A stretch of 64,000 bases of DNA from Marinobacterium rhizophilum DSM 18822 (GCF_000378045.1 NZ_KB899092.1:62001-126000), one strand, 5' to 3'; numbered from the stretch's first letter, positions 19,130 through 28,565 are shown. Notes: generated by a model from the sequence alone, not told the origin. Program-made: numbers and translations.

Positions 19130-20887
19130 ATGAAAAGCACCGAATATTCAGCGTGGAACCCCGGTCTTGGATCAGATATTCCTGTCGAATATCGGTGCCT
19201 TGAAACTATCCATCGGCCGGAAAATGTCTTCACCCGCCTTGCTGATGTGGAAGAAATCGCCCGGCAGGTCGGGCTCGCACAGGAAGAGCTGGTCGCATTC
19301 AGGCCGGAACGCCTGGCGCTGCATGAACTGCTGGTTAGAGTTACCGCTGATATCGTGGCGTTAGAAGGGGAGGACGAGTTCGGTCTTGGCGTGCACTTTC
19401 GTGAGATTGCCAAGCATTTGCTCAGTGATTATATCGATCCGAATCTGGACTCTATTACACAGGCGTATGTCGAATTGCGCCAGCAAGTTGAGACCCGGGT
19501 ACGGCAGGAGCTGACAAGCTCATTAATGGCCCCTGTTCAGACGACGCAGGCAAAAAGACGCTTTTCTATTCTACAGTTAATTCGCAAGCCCAAACCCAAA
19601 CCCGCTTCCCTGTTTCAGGAATCCATTCAGGAAAAACAGTATCGCGTCATTGCCGGATTCAAAGAGAAAGGGCTTGTTGAGCAAGCTCCCGTTGCCAAGG
19701 CAGTCTACAGAGGTCTGTATCGCGTACTTGGCTCCATCGCCAGCTCGAGCGGCCTTGTCGGATCCGATATCGATTATCTTTCAGGGCTGGTCACTAACCA
19801 TGTGTGCAACAGCTATGGAAGCCAGGTCATTGGTCACCATATTGCGCCGCTGGTACATGAAGTGATCCAGCAGATCGGGTTGACGCCAACCGTCTCGGCA
19901 GAAAAACCGGTACTGATTAGCTTGAAGGGGGCATCCGCTGCGGGCAAAAGCTCCCTGCGGCCCATGCTCAAAAAGGTTATGGGCGAATACGGCATTCAAT
20001 CGGACGGTTATGGAACGATCAGTCCTGATATCTGGCGGCGCCTTCTGCTGGATTATGATGCTCTGGGGGATGCGTACAAGTATGCCGGACGGTTGACCAG
20101 CAAGGAGGTGGCGATTATCGATCGGAAACTGGATTACTATATTCGCGACAAGGCCAAACGAGATAAGTCGATTCCTCATCTGCTGGTTGACCGCTTTCGT
20201 TTCGACAGTTTTTCAACCGAAAGCATATCGCGAATCCTGCATAGTACCTATGCCCGGTATGTCGATACGATGCACATGTATTTTGTGATCACGCCGCCGG
20301 AAGAAACGGTGCAACGGGGCTGGGAAAGAGGGTTAAAAGTCGGTCGTTACAAAGCCGTGGAAGACTTTCTCGGCCACAGTGTTGAAACCTATGTCGGTAT
20401 TCCGAAACTGTTCTTTAAATGGCTGGCGTGCCGCAAACCGATTTACAAATACGAATTCCTGGATAACAGTGTGCCCAAGGGAACGTATCCGAAGACCATT
20501 GCCTTTGGTGATCAGCAAGAGATGGTCATTCTCAACCCGCTGGCGTTTATCGCTATCGAGCGTTATCAAAAAATCAATATAAAAGCCAAATCACCCGAAG
20601 AGGTGTATCCGGACAGTGCCGCATTTTCCGTCAAGAACAACATGGGATTTCTAATGAAATGCCTTGGCGGAATACCCATGATCCACTTTCTGGACGAGGC
20701 AACGAATGAACCTTACCTCAGGGTGAGCTCAGGCGTGTTTGAAGTGGTCAGTCCTCGAATAATGGCAGCAAAGCTGTCAGACCCCCAGATGCGCGAAATA
20801 ATTCAGTTAATGGCGCCGGCCGTTATTGAGAACCTGGAAATTGAGGTCTTTGATGCCGGGCCGCTCCGGGCAGAAAACAACACCTGA
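19130..20887 (+). CDS. Unrecognised 585-residue P-loop protein
   Basis: I do not recognise this family. The N-terminal 260 residues are mostly helical, with a Lys/Pro-rich hinge (IRKPKPKPAS, 151-160) and no known motif. A Walker A motif GASAAGKSS lies at residues 267-275, followed by SPDIWRR (298-304). A Walker B-like LLVDRFRFDSFST (351-363) follows, and then RGWERGLKVGRY (397-406), a possible arginine-rich lid. That order resembles small-molecule/zeta-toxin-like kinases, but this is only a resemblance. The gene has no close neighbour on its strand. It uses more AT-rich codons than the flanking genes, which hints at transfer. No signal peptide. Confidence 0.7.
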   Translation: MKSTEYSAWNPGLGSDIPVEYRCLETIHRPENVFTRLADVEEIARQVGLAQEELVAFRPERLALHELLVRVTADIVALEGEDEFGLGVHFREIAKHLLSDYIDPNLDSITQAYVELRQQVETRVRQELTSSLMAPVQTTQAKRRFSILQLIRKPKPKPASLFQESIQEKQYRVIAGFKEKGLVEQAPVAKAVYRGLYRVLGSIASSSGLVGSDIDYLSGLVTNHVCNSYGSQVIGHHIAPLVHEVIQQIGLTPTVSAEKPVLISLKGASAAGKSSLRPMLKKVMGEYGIQSDGYGTISPDIWRRLLLDYDALGDAYKYAGRLTSKEVAIIDRKLDYYIRDKAKRDKSIPHLLVDRFRFDSFSTESISRILHSTYARYVDTMHMYFVITPPEETVQRGWERGLKVGRYKAVEDFLGHSVETYVGIPKLFFKWLACRKPIYKYEFLDNSVPKGTYPKTIAFGDQQEMVILNPLAFIAIERYQKINIKAKSPEEVYPDSAAFSVKNNMGFLMKCLGGIPMIHFLDEATNEPYLRVSSGVFEVVSPRIMAAKLSDPQMREIIQLMAPAVIENLEIEVFDAGPLRAENNT

Positions 20888-20950
20888 TTCCAGCCGCCGA
20901 GCGCGCCGACAGCGCGCCGTTGCCAGTCGGCCAGCCTTGCCTGGCGCGCG

Positions 20951-22429
20951 TCAGGACTCACCGGGCAGCAGCGGGGCAAAGCTGGGTACAAATATCTGTT
21001 CGACTGGCGGGTGCAGGTGCGTGCGCTCCGGATAGCTGGCGCGAAGGCGTTCGTATTGATCCTGGGCACGCTGGTGCCATTCGTCGTAGGGCACCCCCTC
21101 GATGCGGTAATCCTCCACGCGGAAGCGACCATCGACGATCACGGTTTTAAAATCGCGGCCGCAGCCGTTCATGATCATGGTCTGGATGGGATCCACGCGC
21201 TGGCCAAGATGAAAGCCCGACAGGTCGAACACCGTGATATCGGCCTTGGCGCCAGCGGCCAGGCGACCGAGGTCGTCGCGCCCGAGTGCGCGGGCGCCAT
21301 CCAGGGTGGCGGCGTTATAGAAGTCGGCGGCACTCGCTGCGAGGGCATCATCCTCCATAACCCGGTTGAGCATCACGCCGGCGTGCATGTTGCGAATCAG
21401 GTCTGCCGGGAAGGTGTCAGTGCCAAGGCCAATGTTGATGCCCCTGGCCCGCAATCGGCTGAAACTGTTCAGTGCCTTGCCACTGCGCCCGAATACGATG
21501 GGGCAGTGCACCAGGGTGCTACCGGAATCGCGCAGGCTGTCCAGTTCCCGTTCAATATTTTCGGGCCGGGCCTGGACGCCGCCCAGAAAGAGGCCGTGGG
21601 GCAGCAGGGTACGTGGGCCCAGAAAGCCGATATCCTGCAGCAGCCTCAGGGATGAGGTGCCAAAGCGCTGTTGCATCGTTTCCACTTCCAGCTGCGACTG
21701 GCAGCAGTGCAGCCGTATCGGGCACTGCAACAGGTTACTCGCGGCAATGCTGCGTTCCAGCAGTTCCTGTGTACAGCCCTCAATGCGGTCAGGGGCCAGC
21801 ATGGCGCGCACTAGGCCGCCGTGACTGTTTTCGTAGGTTTGGGCAAAGCGAATGGCATCGTCGAGTCCCCGCAAGCCGCGGGCCTCGTCCCAGTGCATGT
21901 CGAAACGCCCATCAGGCCGTATCATCGAGAGCCCGGTGCGATAGGCCGGCCCCAGATAGACCCGCAAGCCCATTTCGGCGGCGATGTCAGCGGCGCGGGC
22001 AAACTCGTCGTAGGTTTCAGCCCATTCGCGGTACAGCAGGGAGGTGATGGGCAATGCCGTGGTGATGCCGTTATGCAGCAGCTGGGCATAGGCGTAGCGC
22101 TTCATGAAGTCTTCGTCGTTGCGGTCGTAGACCTCCCGAGATCCCCGTTCGACGTAACTGCTGGCCCAGACGCGGCCGCAGCGCCAGGCGGGACCGTTGT
22201 CAAACGCCAATACCGTGGAATCCAGGTCCGCCAATGCATCAAGATCGATAAAGCCCGGCCCGACGATGGCGTTGCCGGCATCGATCTCCCGGTCGACCGG
22301 ACCGCTGTAGCCATAGCCACAGAAGATGATGCGGTCATCCTGATAGACCACTTCGCCATTTTCGAGCAGGCGGTGGCCGGTACCATCAAAGCCGATGACA
22401 TAGCGGCCGGTAATGCGGGTGCAGCTCAT
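20951..22429 (-). CDS. Amidohydrolase-superfamily protein with an altered metal site
   Basis: 492 residues from the ATG at 22429, which has GAGGAGA just upstream; a TTG five codons earlier is unlikely. The overall layout is that of the AtzA/TrzN/SsnA branch: a small beta domain, VGPGFID, LHCCQSQLEVE, LPHGLFLGG, LVHCPIVFGRSG, and LGTDTFPADLIRNM. However, the HxH that should follow PGFIDx is DAL here (D64-A65-L66), so two metal-ligand histidines are missing. It may use a different metal geometry or be catalytically changed. It follows the AtzC-like gene by 15 bases in one transcript, so it probably acts in the same pathway. Confidence 0.8.
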   Translation of the reverse strand: MSCTRITGRYVIGFDGTGHRLLENGEVVYQDDRIIFCGYGYSGPVDREIDAGNAIVGPGFIDLDALADLDSTVLAFDNGPAWRCGRVWASSYVERGSREVYDRNDEDFMKRYAYAQLLHNGITTALPITSLLYREWAETYDEFARAADIAAEMGLRVYLGPAYRTGLSMIRPDGRFDMHWDEARGLRGLDDAIRFAQTYENSHGGLVRAMLAPDRIEGCTQELLERSIAASNLLQCPIRLHCCQSQLEVETMQQRFGTSSLRLLQDIGFLGPRTLLPHGLFLGGVQARPENIERELDSLRDSGSTLVHCPIVFGRSGKALNSFSRLRARGINIGLGTDTFPADLIRNMHAGVMLNRVMEDDALAASAADFYNAATLDGARALGRDDLGRLAAGAKADITVFDLSGFHLGQRVDPIQTMIMNGCGRDFKTVIVDGRFRVEDYRIEGVPYDEWHQRAQDQYERLRASYPERTHLHPPVEQIFVPSFAPLLPGES

Positions 22430-22444
22430 GCCAGTTCTCCTCAA

Positions 22445-23635
22445 TCAGACCAGACATTCGCCATTGCGGGCGACAATGCGTCCGGCCTTGCAGACCAGGC
22501 TGCGCGGCGGGCGGCTGACGATGGCGTGGGTGGGGGTTTCTGCGTCCACCAGGACGAAGTCGGCACTGCAGCCGGGCTCAAGACCGTAGTCGGTCACGCC
22601 TATGGTCCTGGCGCCGCCATAGCTGCAGATATCCAGAATCATTTCCAGTTCGTCGTCGTGGCGAAAGTTGCTGCGAAAGCCCATCAGCATGGCGCGTTCC
22701 AGCATGTCGGCATTGCCGTAAGGGCCCCAGGCATCACGGATGCCGTCCGAACCTGCGCAGATTTTGACACCGGCCTCGTACAGCCGCTTGATAGGGGGGA
22801 AAGCGATATGCCCGGGACCATGGGTCATGATGGTGATATCCAGCGCCTGAAACTGCGTGATCAGCTCGCCCAGCTGGGCTTCAGGGATCATTCCGAGGCA
22901 AAAGGCGTGGCTGATGGTCACCTTGCCGTGCATGCCCAGTGCCCGGGTGCGCTCCAGAATAAGCTCGATGGATGTTGCGCCCAGCTGGTCGGCTTCGTGC
23001 AGGTGAATGTCGATACCCACGCCCTTGCGATCGGCAATGTCAAAAATGCAATCCAGATGGCCGGCAGGGTCTCGGTCGATGGCGCCGGGGTCGATGCCGC
23101 CGACAAGATCGGCGCCGGAATCGATTGCGGCTTCCAGCAGCTCCCTGGTGCCGGGGCGGATCATCAGGCCGCTCTGGGGAAAGGCAACCAGTTGCAGCGT
23201 CATGCTGTCGCGGAAGGTTTCCTTGCTGGCCAGTACCGCTTCGATGCTGGACAGACCGATGTCGGTGTCCACATCCACATGGGTGCGTATATGGGTGGTA
23301 CCCATGCGAATGGCCTGGCGGATCTGGTTGGCGGACTGCACCTCGGCGGACAGGTTCAGCTCGCGGCGCAGGCGGCGTTCGTTCTCGATCTTGTCGATGA
23401 TGCGCGGGCCCGCCTGGTGGCGTTGCCAGCGCTGGCCCCAGAACGTTTTGTCGATATGGGTGTGGGCGTCGACCAAGCCAGGCAGCAACAACTGCCCGGC
23501 GCCTTCGATGGTGTCTGCTTCTTGCGCTTCGAGATCTGTGCCCAGGGCGGCTATCTGGCCGTCGCGTATCAGCAGGTCGGTGGCATTCCTGCCCAGCGGG
23601 CGTACATTTCGAATCAGCAGGCTGTTGTTATGCAT
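22445..23635 (-). CDS. Amidohydrolase (cytosine deaminase/AtzC-like)
   Basis: 396 residues. Metal ligands are present in order: HTHID after LLPGLVDA, then HLHEAD, SHAF, and the catalytic aspartate in CAGSDGIRD. This is the pattern of cytosine deaminase and N-isopropylammelide hydrolase, which remove amino groups from N-heterocycles or related cyclic amides. Substrate cannot be read from sequence. It lies between the GntR gene and the second amidohydrolase on the same strand. Confidence 0.88.
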   Translation of the reverse strand: MHNNSLLIRNVRPLGRNATDLLIRDGQIAALGTDLEAQEADTIEGAGQLLLPGLVDAHTHIDKTFWGQRWQRHQAGPRIIDKIENERRLRRELNLSAEVQSANQIRQAIRMGTTHIRTHVDVDTDIGLSSIEAVLASKETFRDSMTLQLVAFPQSGLMIRPGTRELLEAAIDSGADLVGGIDPGAIDRDPAGHLDCIFDIADRKGVGIDIHLHEADQLGATSIELILERTRALGMHGKVTISHAFCLGMIPEAQLGELITQFQALDITIMTHGPGHIAFPPIKRLYEAGVKICAGSDGIRDAWGPYGNADMLERAMLMGFRSNFRHDDELEMILDICSYGGARTIGVTDYGLEPGCSADFVLVDAETPTHAIVSRPPRSLVCKAGRIVARNGECLV

Positions 23636-23750
23636 TGTTTTATAAGCTCCTATCTCGAAAAAAGGCGAACAGCATCCCTGCGCGGCTCATTGCGGCAGCA
23701 CGGGGTTGGGCAGGTCAGGTGGTCACGGGCGGCGTAGCCGCACGTGCGGA

Positions 23751-24455
23751 TCAGGCAAATACTTTCTTTAGATCGACCTGCTGTTCCTGTGGCGGGTCCA
23801 GGTCGAGCTGATTTTGGAGTTCAGTCAGATGAGCGTCCATGATCTCAACGGCCTGTTCGATGCGGTGTGCGGCGATGGCGTCGATCAGATCGTGGTGTTC
23901 GCAACAGGCGCGATCGCCCGCGCTGCGGCCATTGGCTGAGTGCGAGCGCTGATAAAGCGCAACGATAAGTGACGCGCGGGAAATGATTTCGTGCAAAAAC
24001 TGATACAGCACAGGACGCTTGGCCAAGGCGCCAATCAGGAGGTGGAACTCCCCCGATAGCCGGATGCGCAGGCTGTTGTCGCCGTCGCTGTGGGCCTGGT
24101 GTTCTCGCTCAACGTGTTTTTCGAGGATCTGGCGGTCCATTGGGCTGCACTTTTGCGCCAGCTCGCGCACCATTTCGAGTTCCACCAGGCGACGGGTCTT
24201 GAAGACTTCCTGCGCTTCTTCACGGCCAGGTTTGGCGACAAAGGCGCCGCTGTTGGGAATCAGCGTGACCAGGTGGTGATGGGCCAGTTGCTGCAGCAGC
24301 TTGCGGACATTGCCCCGGCTGAGGTCAAAGGATTCGCACAGGTCATCCTCCTTGAGCCGTGTTCCCGGCAGCAACCTGTGCGAAACGATAGCCCCCCAGA
24401 CACGCTGGTAGGCGGCATCAAGCTGACTGTTTACAGACGTCTTGGCAGTGCCCAT
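23751..24455 (-). CDS. GntR-family (FCD-type) transcriptional regulator
   Basis: 234 residues. The N-terminal winged helix-turn-helix shows LLPGTRLKEDDLCESFDLSRGNVRKLLQ and the wing LIPNSGAFVA. The C-terminal FCD ligand-binding helices include EFHLLIGALAKRP and EHHDLIDAI with metal-binding histidines. It is the first gene of the minus-strand catabolic unit and faces the ABC importer operon. Regulators of this type usually repress a divergent uptake operon until the substrate or a product binds. Candidate operators are annotated in the divergent gap. Confidence 0.92.
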   Translation of the reverse strand: MGTAKTSVNSQLDAAYQRVWGAIVSHRLLPGTRLKEDDLCESFDLSRGNVRKLLQQLAHHHLVTLIPNSGAFVAKPGREEAQEVFKTRRLVELEMVRELAQKCSPMDRQILEKHVEREHQAHSDGDNSLRIRLSGEFHLLIGALAKRPVLYQFLHEIISRASLIVALYQRSHSANGRSAGDRACCEHHDLIDAIAAHRIEQAVEIMDAHLTELQNQLDLDPPQEQQVDLKKVFA

Positions 24456-24580
24456 GGCAAGTACTCGCTTTGTATCTGCATCTATTGGTAAGGCGCAGCG
24501 GATGAGTGCTGTGTGGTCCCCGCAAGTCCATCTAAACGGGAGCGCGGGGACATTCAGAAGCTAGGCTAGCGTTCTTGTGA

Positions 24581-24609
24581 TAACGATGCAACCTGTAATT
24601 GTTAACGAT
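24581..24609. promoter_or_regulatory. Direct repeats TAACGAT near the GntR gene
   Basis: TAACGAT occurs at 24581-24587 and 24603-24609, 22 bases apart, about two helical turns. The same heptamer forms the inverted repeat at 24816-24838. Both copies lie 126-154 bases ahead of the gntR ATG, where its own promoter should be. They are likely additional binding sites for the same regulator and could give autoregulation. Confidence 0.45.
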
Positions 24610-24772
24610 AATGCCGGTTCGGCACGCATCCTGCCGTGCCTGCCGTCAAATCAGCGTAAGTGAAATAAAATCGGGCCTTATGGCCGCGGGCGCTGGTGTC
24701 TTTAAGTGGCTGAAGTACTATAAAAAATGCCAAATAGTTGCCGTTATGGTCAGGTTTGGAGGGATTTTTTGC

Positions 24773-24801
24773 TTGACACCCGTCGCAGGCTGATATCTAT
24801 T
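24773..24801 (+). promoter_or_regulatory. Promoter for the ABC importer operon
   Basis: A perfect -35 TTGACA (24773-24778) is followed after 17 bases by TCTATT (24796-24801), a 4/6 match to -10. The predicted start near 24808 is immediately before the inverted repeat at 24814-24840 and 120 bases before the first gene. Confidence 0.55.
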
Positions 24802-24813
24802 GAATGCAAGATT

Positions 24814-24840
24814 GTTAACGATTTATAAATTATCGTTAAC
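24814..24840. promoter_or_regulatory. Operator-like inverted repeat at the ABC operon transcription start
   Basis: GTTAACGAT (24814-24822) and ATCGTTAAC (24832-24840) are perfect 9-bp inverted arms, spaced by 9 bases. They lie just downstream of a strong -35/-10 pair. A repressor bound here would block transcription, and the natural candidate is the divergent GntR protein. TAACGA recurs at 24912-24917. Confidence 0.6.
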
Positions 24841-24927
24841 CTGTCGGGGTCGAATCTGGCGCAGTAATACAGGTGTCAGTTTCGGCAGAACATAGATGGC
24901 AAGAGCAGCGATAACGAGAGAATAATA

Positions 24928-26505
24928 ATGCGAAAAAAACTGCTTAGTGTAGCAATGACCCTGACTCTGGGACTTGGCGCGGCGATGCCCTCGCTGGCCA
25001 ATACCCTGCGCATCTCGGAAGCTTCCGATATTGCTTCGCTGGATCCCTATTCGGTGACCGAGAGCAATACTCTGGGTTTTCTGCATCATATTTACGAGCC
25101 CCTGGTGCGCTACAACGCCGAGCTTAAGCTTGAGCCTGCGCTGGCGACCCGTTGGGAGGTCGTCGAGCCTAATGTCTGGCGATTCGAGCTGCGTGAGGGT
25201 GTCACCTTCCATAATGGCAATACACTCAACGCCGATGACGTAGTGGCCTCGATCAAGCGGGCCATTGATCCCAACGCGCCGATTCGCATCAATGTGCCGA
25301 CAGTGGTGGATGCCCGCAAGGTGGGCGAGATGAGCGTCGATATCGTGCTGAGTACGGCGGATCCGCTGCTGCTGAACTACCTCACCAATGTGTATATCTT
25401 CGACAAGGAGTGGATGACCGAGAACAATGCTCTCCAGGCGATTGACCTGCGCAAGGGCGAAGAGAACTATGCCACCACCCATGCTAACGGTACGGGCCCC
25501 TTCAAGCTGGAAAGCCGTCAGCCCGATGCCAAAACCGTGCTGGAGGTCAATCCGCAGTGGTGGGACAAGGTGCAACATAACCTGACCCGCATCGAGTTCA
25601 CCCCCATCTCGTCTGATGCTACCCGTGTGGCGGCCCTGCTGTCGGGCGAGATCGATCTGATGTACCCGGCGCCGCTGCAGGACATCAAGCGTATTGACTC
25701 CACCGCGGGTGTCCAGGTACTGCAGGCACCGTCGCTGCGCACCATCATGTTCGGCATGAATCAGCGCGACGAACAGCTGCACGATTCCGATATCAAGGGC
25801 AAGAATCCGCTCAAGGACGCGCGGGTGCGCAAGGCCTTGTACCAGGCCATTAATATGGAACTGATCCAGAAAAAGGTGATGCGCGGCAATTCCCGCAATT
25901 CCGCCCTGGTGGTGGCGCCGGAAGTGCCGGGCTACGAAGCGGCGCTCAACGAGCGCTTTCCGTTTGACGCCGCCGCGGCAAAGGCGTTGCTGGCCGAGGC
26001 AGGCTATCCCGATGGTTTTCGGGTGGGGCTGGACTGCACCAACGATCGCTACGTGAATGACGAGGAAATCTGCCAGGCGGTCGTCTCCATGTGGGCCAGG
26101 GTCGGCATAAAGGCCAATCTGACGGCCCAGAGCAAGGGTAATCACTTCCAGAAAATGCTCAGTGGCGGATCGGATATCTACATGTTCGGCTGGGCGACCC
26201 TGCCCATGCTCGATACGTTCAGCGCACTGACGGGCTTTCTGGCAACGCCGGCCGAGAAACTGGGCACCTGGAATCCGGGTGGCTATTCCAATGCGCGCAT
26301 AGATGAGCTCATCGGCCAGATTTCCAGCGAACTGGACGAGCCCAAGCGCCGCGCAATGCTGGCGGAAACGCTAAAAATTGCCCGCGATGAGGTCGCACTG
26401 ATTCCGCTGCACCAGCAACCGTTGTCCTGGGGTATCCGTGAGGGCATCACGTTACCGCAGACGCCGGACGACAAGCCACGCCTGTGGTACGCGAAGGTTA
26501 ACTGA
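24928..26505 (+). CDS. ABC transporter solute-binding protein, family 5 (peptide/nickel type)
   Basis: 525 residues. A standard signal peptide ends ...MPSLANTLRI, and there is no lipobox cysteine, so the protein is soluble in the periplasm. The mature part shows the family-5 pattern: SLDPYSVTES, YEPLVRYN, LEPALATRWEV, LREGVTFHNG, FAL-type lobes, and KGKNPLKDARVRKALYQAI. It delivers an oligopeptide- or small-amine-like ligand to the permease pair encoded next. It is first gene of a five-gene plus-strand run. Confidence 0.93.
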   Translation: MRKKLLSVAMTLTLGLGAAMPSLANTLRISEASDIASLDPYSVTESNTLGFLHHIYEPLVRYNAELKLEPALATRWEVVEPNVWRFELREGVTFHNGNTLNADDVVASIKRAIDPNAPIRINVPTVVDARKVGEMSVDIVLSTADPLLLNYLTNVYIFDKEWMTENNALQAIDLRKGEENYATTHANGTGPFKLESRQPDAKTVLEVNPQWWDKVQHNLTRIEFTPISSDATRVAALLSGEIDLMYPAPLQDIKRIDSTAGVQVLQAPSLRTIMFGMNQRDEQLHDSDIKGKNPLKDARVRKALYQAINMELIQKKVMRGNSRNSALVVAPEVPGYEAALNERFPFDAAAAKALLAEAGYPDGFRVGLDCTNDRYVNDEEICQAVVSMWARVGIKANLTAQSKGNHFQKMLSGGSDIYMFGWATLPMLDTFSALTGFLATPAEKLGTWNPGGYSNARIDELIGQISSELDEPKRRAMLAETLKIARDEVALIPLHQQPLSWGIREGITLPQTPDDKPRLWYAKVN

Positions 26506-26573
26506 CAGGTGCGGCCGGCCGTTGGGGCCGGCCGCCTGGTAATCCTTAACCGTTATCCGCAGGAGTCATTCCC

Positions 26574-27560
26574 ATGCTTAGTTTTCTAATTCGTCGGCTG
26601 GGGCAATCGATGCTGGTGATGCTGGCCGTGGCGTTGCTGGCGTTCAGCATGTTCCGCTTCGTCGGTGATCCGGTCACCAACATGCTGTCCCAGGATGCGT
26701 CAGTCGAGGAGCGCGAACAGTTGCGCGACAGTCTCGGTCTGAGCGAACCGCTCTACGTGCAGTTTTCCACCTTTGTCGTGCAGGCCGCCCAGGGCGATTT
26801 CGGCATATCGTATCGTAACCAGCGTCCGGTGTCGGAACTGATCGCCGAGCGCATGCCGGCCACGCTGGAACTGGTTGCGGTAGCCTTTATCATCTCGCTG
26901 CTGGTCGGGGTCCCCATGGGGGTCTATTCGGCCCTCAAATCCCACAGCTGGCTGAGTCATGTGTTTCAGACGCTGTCCCTGGTCGGCATATCCCTGCCGA
27001 CCTTTGTCACCGGTATTCTGCTGATCCTGACCTTTTCCGTCACCCTTAACTGGTTGCCATCCTTTGGCCGTGGCGAGGTGGTGAATATTGGCTGGTGGAG
27101 TACTGGCCTGCTGACCGCCAGCGGCCTCAAGTCGCTGATCTTGCCGGGTATCATGCTGGGTCTGTTCCAGGTGACCCTGATCATGCGCCTGGTACGTGCC
27201 GAGATGATGGAGGTGCTGCGCACCGACTATATCCGTTTTGCACGGGCGCGGGGTCTGAGCAATCGTGCCGTTAACTTTGGTCATGCGCTGAAAAATACCC
27301 TGATGCCGGTGATCACCATTATCGGCCTGCAGCTGGGCGCCATGATTGCGTTCGCCATCATCACTGAAACCGTGTTCCAGTGGCCCGGAATGGGCTTCCT
27401 GTTTATTCAGGCGGTGAGTTTCGTCGATATCCCGGTGATGTCGGCTTACCTGCTGCTGGTGTCGCTGATCTTCGTGGTGATCAACATCATCGTCGACATG
27501 CTGTACTTCCTGCTGGATCCGCGCCTGTGCGCCGATCGTGGCACAGCTAATTCGCACTAG
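26574..27560 (+). CDS. ABC transporter permease, DppB type
   Basis: 328 residues with six membrane segments. The N-terminal LIRRLGQSMLVMLAVALLAF segment and the late EAA-like loop (VLRTDYIRFARARGLSNRAV) are typical of DppB/OppB. That loop contacts the ATPases. It forms the transmembrane channel together with the DppC-type protein that follows. Confidence 0.93.
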   Translation: MLSFLIRRLGQSMLVMLAVALLAFSMFRFVGDPVTNMLSQDASVEEREQLRDSLGLSEPLYVQFSTFVVQAAQGDFGISYRNQRPVSELIAERMPATLELVAVAFIISLLVGVPMGVYSALKSHSWLSHVFQTLSLVGISLPTFVTGILLILTFSVTLNWLPSFGRGEVVNIGWWSTGLLTASGLKSLILPGIMLGLFQVTLIMRLVRAEMMEVLRTDYIRFARARGLSNRAVNFGHALKNTLMPVITIIGLQLGAMIAFAIITETVFQWPGMGFLFIQAVSFVDIPVMSAYLLLVSLIFVVINIIVDMLYFLLDPRLCADRGTANSH

Positions 27561-27620
27561 GACGGGCTTGAGCATGACGGGTATCCATAGCTTTGTTTCA
27601 CCGTGGGGAGAGCAAATACC

Positions 27621-28553
27621 ATGCAACGCTTAATGACGATGCGGGATGACTGGCACCGCTTTCTGGACAGTGACCTTTTCTACAGTTTCAAGGGCTCGCG
27701 GATTACCGTGGTGGCCGCACTGGTGACGGTGCTGATGATTCTGGCGGCGCTGTTCGCGCCCTGGATCGCGCCTCATAACCCCTTTGATGTCGCCACGCTC
27801 GATCTGATGGACAGCGAGCTGCCGCCCATGTGGCTGGAGGGTGGCGACGCGCGCTTCCTGCTGGGCACCGACAGCCAGGGCCGCGATGTCTTGTCGTCCA
27901 TGCTGTACGGTCTGCGGGTCTCTCTGGTGGTGGGTTTTGCCGGTGTCTTCGTGGCCATGATTATTGGCGTGAGCCTTGGCCTTTTAAGCGGCTTTCTCGG
28001 TGGTGTGGTGGATACCTTCATCATGCGGGTGGCCGACATGATTCTGAGCTTTCCGGCCATTTTGGTGGCGCTGCTTATCAACGGTGTGGCGCTGAGTTTT
28101 CTGCCCCAGGAAGTGATGCACGATTCCGCCATCTATGTGCTGGTACTGGCCATTGCCATGACCAGTTGGGTGCAGTATGCCCGCACGGTAAGGGGCTCCA
28201 CCATGGTGGAAAAGTCCAAGGAGTATGTTCAGGCCGCCAAGGTAATCGGGCTGCATCCGCTGCTGATCATGATCCGCCATGTCCTGCCGAATGTGCTCGG
28301 GCCTGTGCTCGTGATCGCCACCATCAACCTGGGTCTGGCGATCCTGACCGAGGCGATGCTGTCGTTCCTGGGTGTGGGCATGCCGCCGACCGAACCGTCA
28401 CTGGGGACCCTGATTCGAATCGGCAACGAGTTTTTGTTTTCCGGGATCTGGTGGGTGGTGATCTTTCCGTCGCTGACGCTGGCGCTGCTGGTGCTGGCCG
28501 TCAATCTGCTGGGTGACTGGCTGCGCGATGCGCTGAACCCAAAACTGCGCTGA
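27621..28553 (+). CDS. ABC transporter permease, DppC type
   Basis: 310 residues from the ATG at 27621, preceded by GGGGAGAG; the GTG at 27603 overlaps that ribosome binding site and is unlikely. The protein has an N-terminal membrane segment followed by the DppC hallmark FLLGTDSQGRDVLSSMLYG. Five further helices follow, and the EAA loop KEYVQAAKVIGLHPLLIMIR is present. It pairs with the DppB-type permease. Confidence 0.93.
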   Translation: MQRLMTMRDDWHRFLDSDLFYSFKGSRITVVAALVTVLMILAALFAPWIAPHNPFDVATLDLMDSELPPMWLEGGDARFLLGTDSQGRDVLSSMLYGLRVSLVVGFAGVFVAMIIGVSLGLLSGFLGGVVDTFIMRVADMILSFPAILVALLINGVALSFLPQEVMHDSAIYVLVLAIAMTSWVQYARTVRGSTMVEKSKEYVQAAKVIGLHPLLIMIRHVLPNVLGPVLVIATINLGLAILTEAMLSFLGVGMPPTEPSLGTLIRIGNEFLFSGIWWVVIFPSLTLALLVLAVNLLGDWLRDALNPKLR

Positions 28554-28565
28554 GAGGACCTAAGC

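Noticed and set aside
21821-23737. 638-codon plus-strand frame across the two amidohydrolase genes
   Set aside because: Antisense shadow of two genes with clear motifs and a ribosome binding site between them.
24823-26145. 440-codon minus-strand frame across the solute-binding protein gene
   Set aside because: Antisense shadow of a gene with signal peptide and family-5 motifs; it also spans the operator region.
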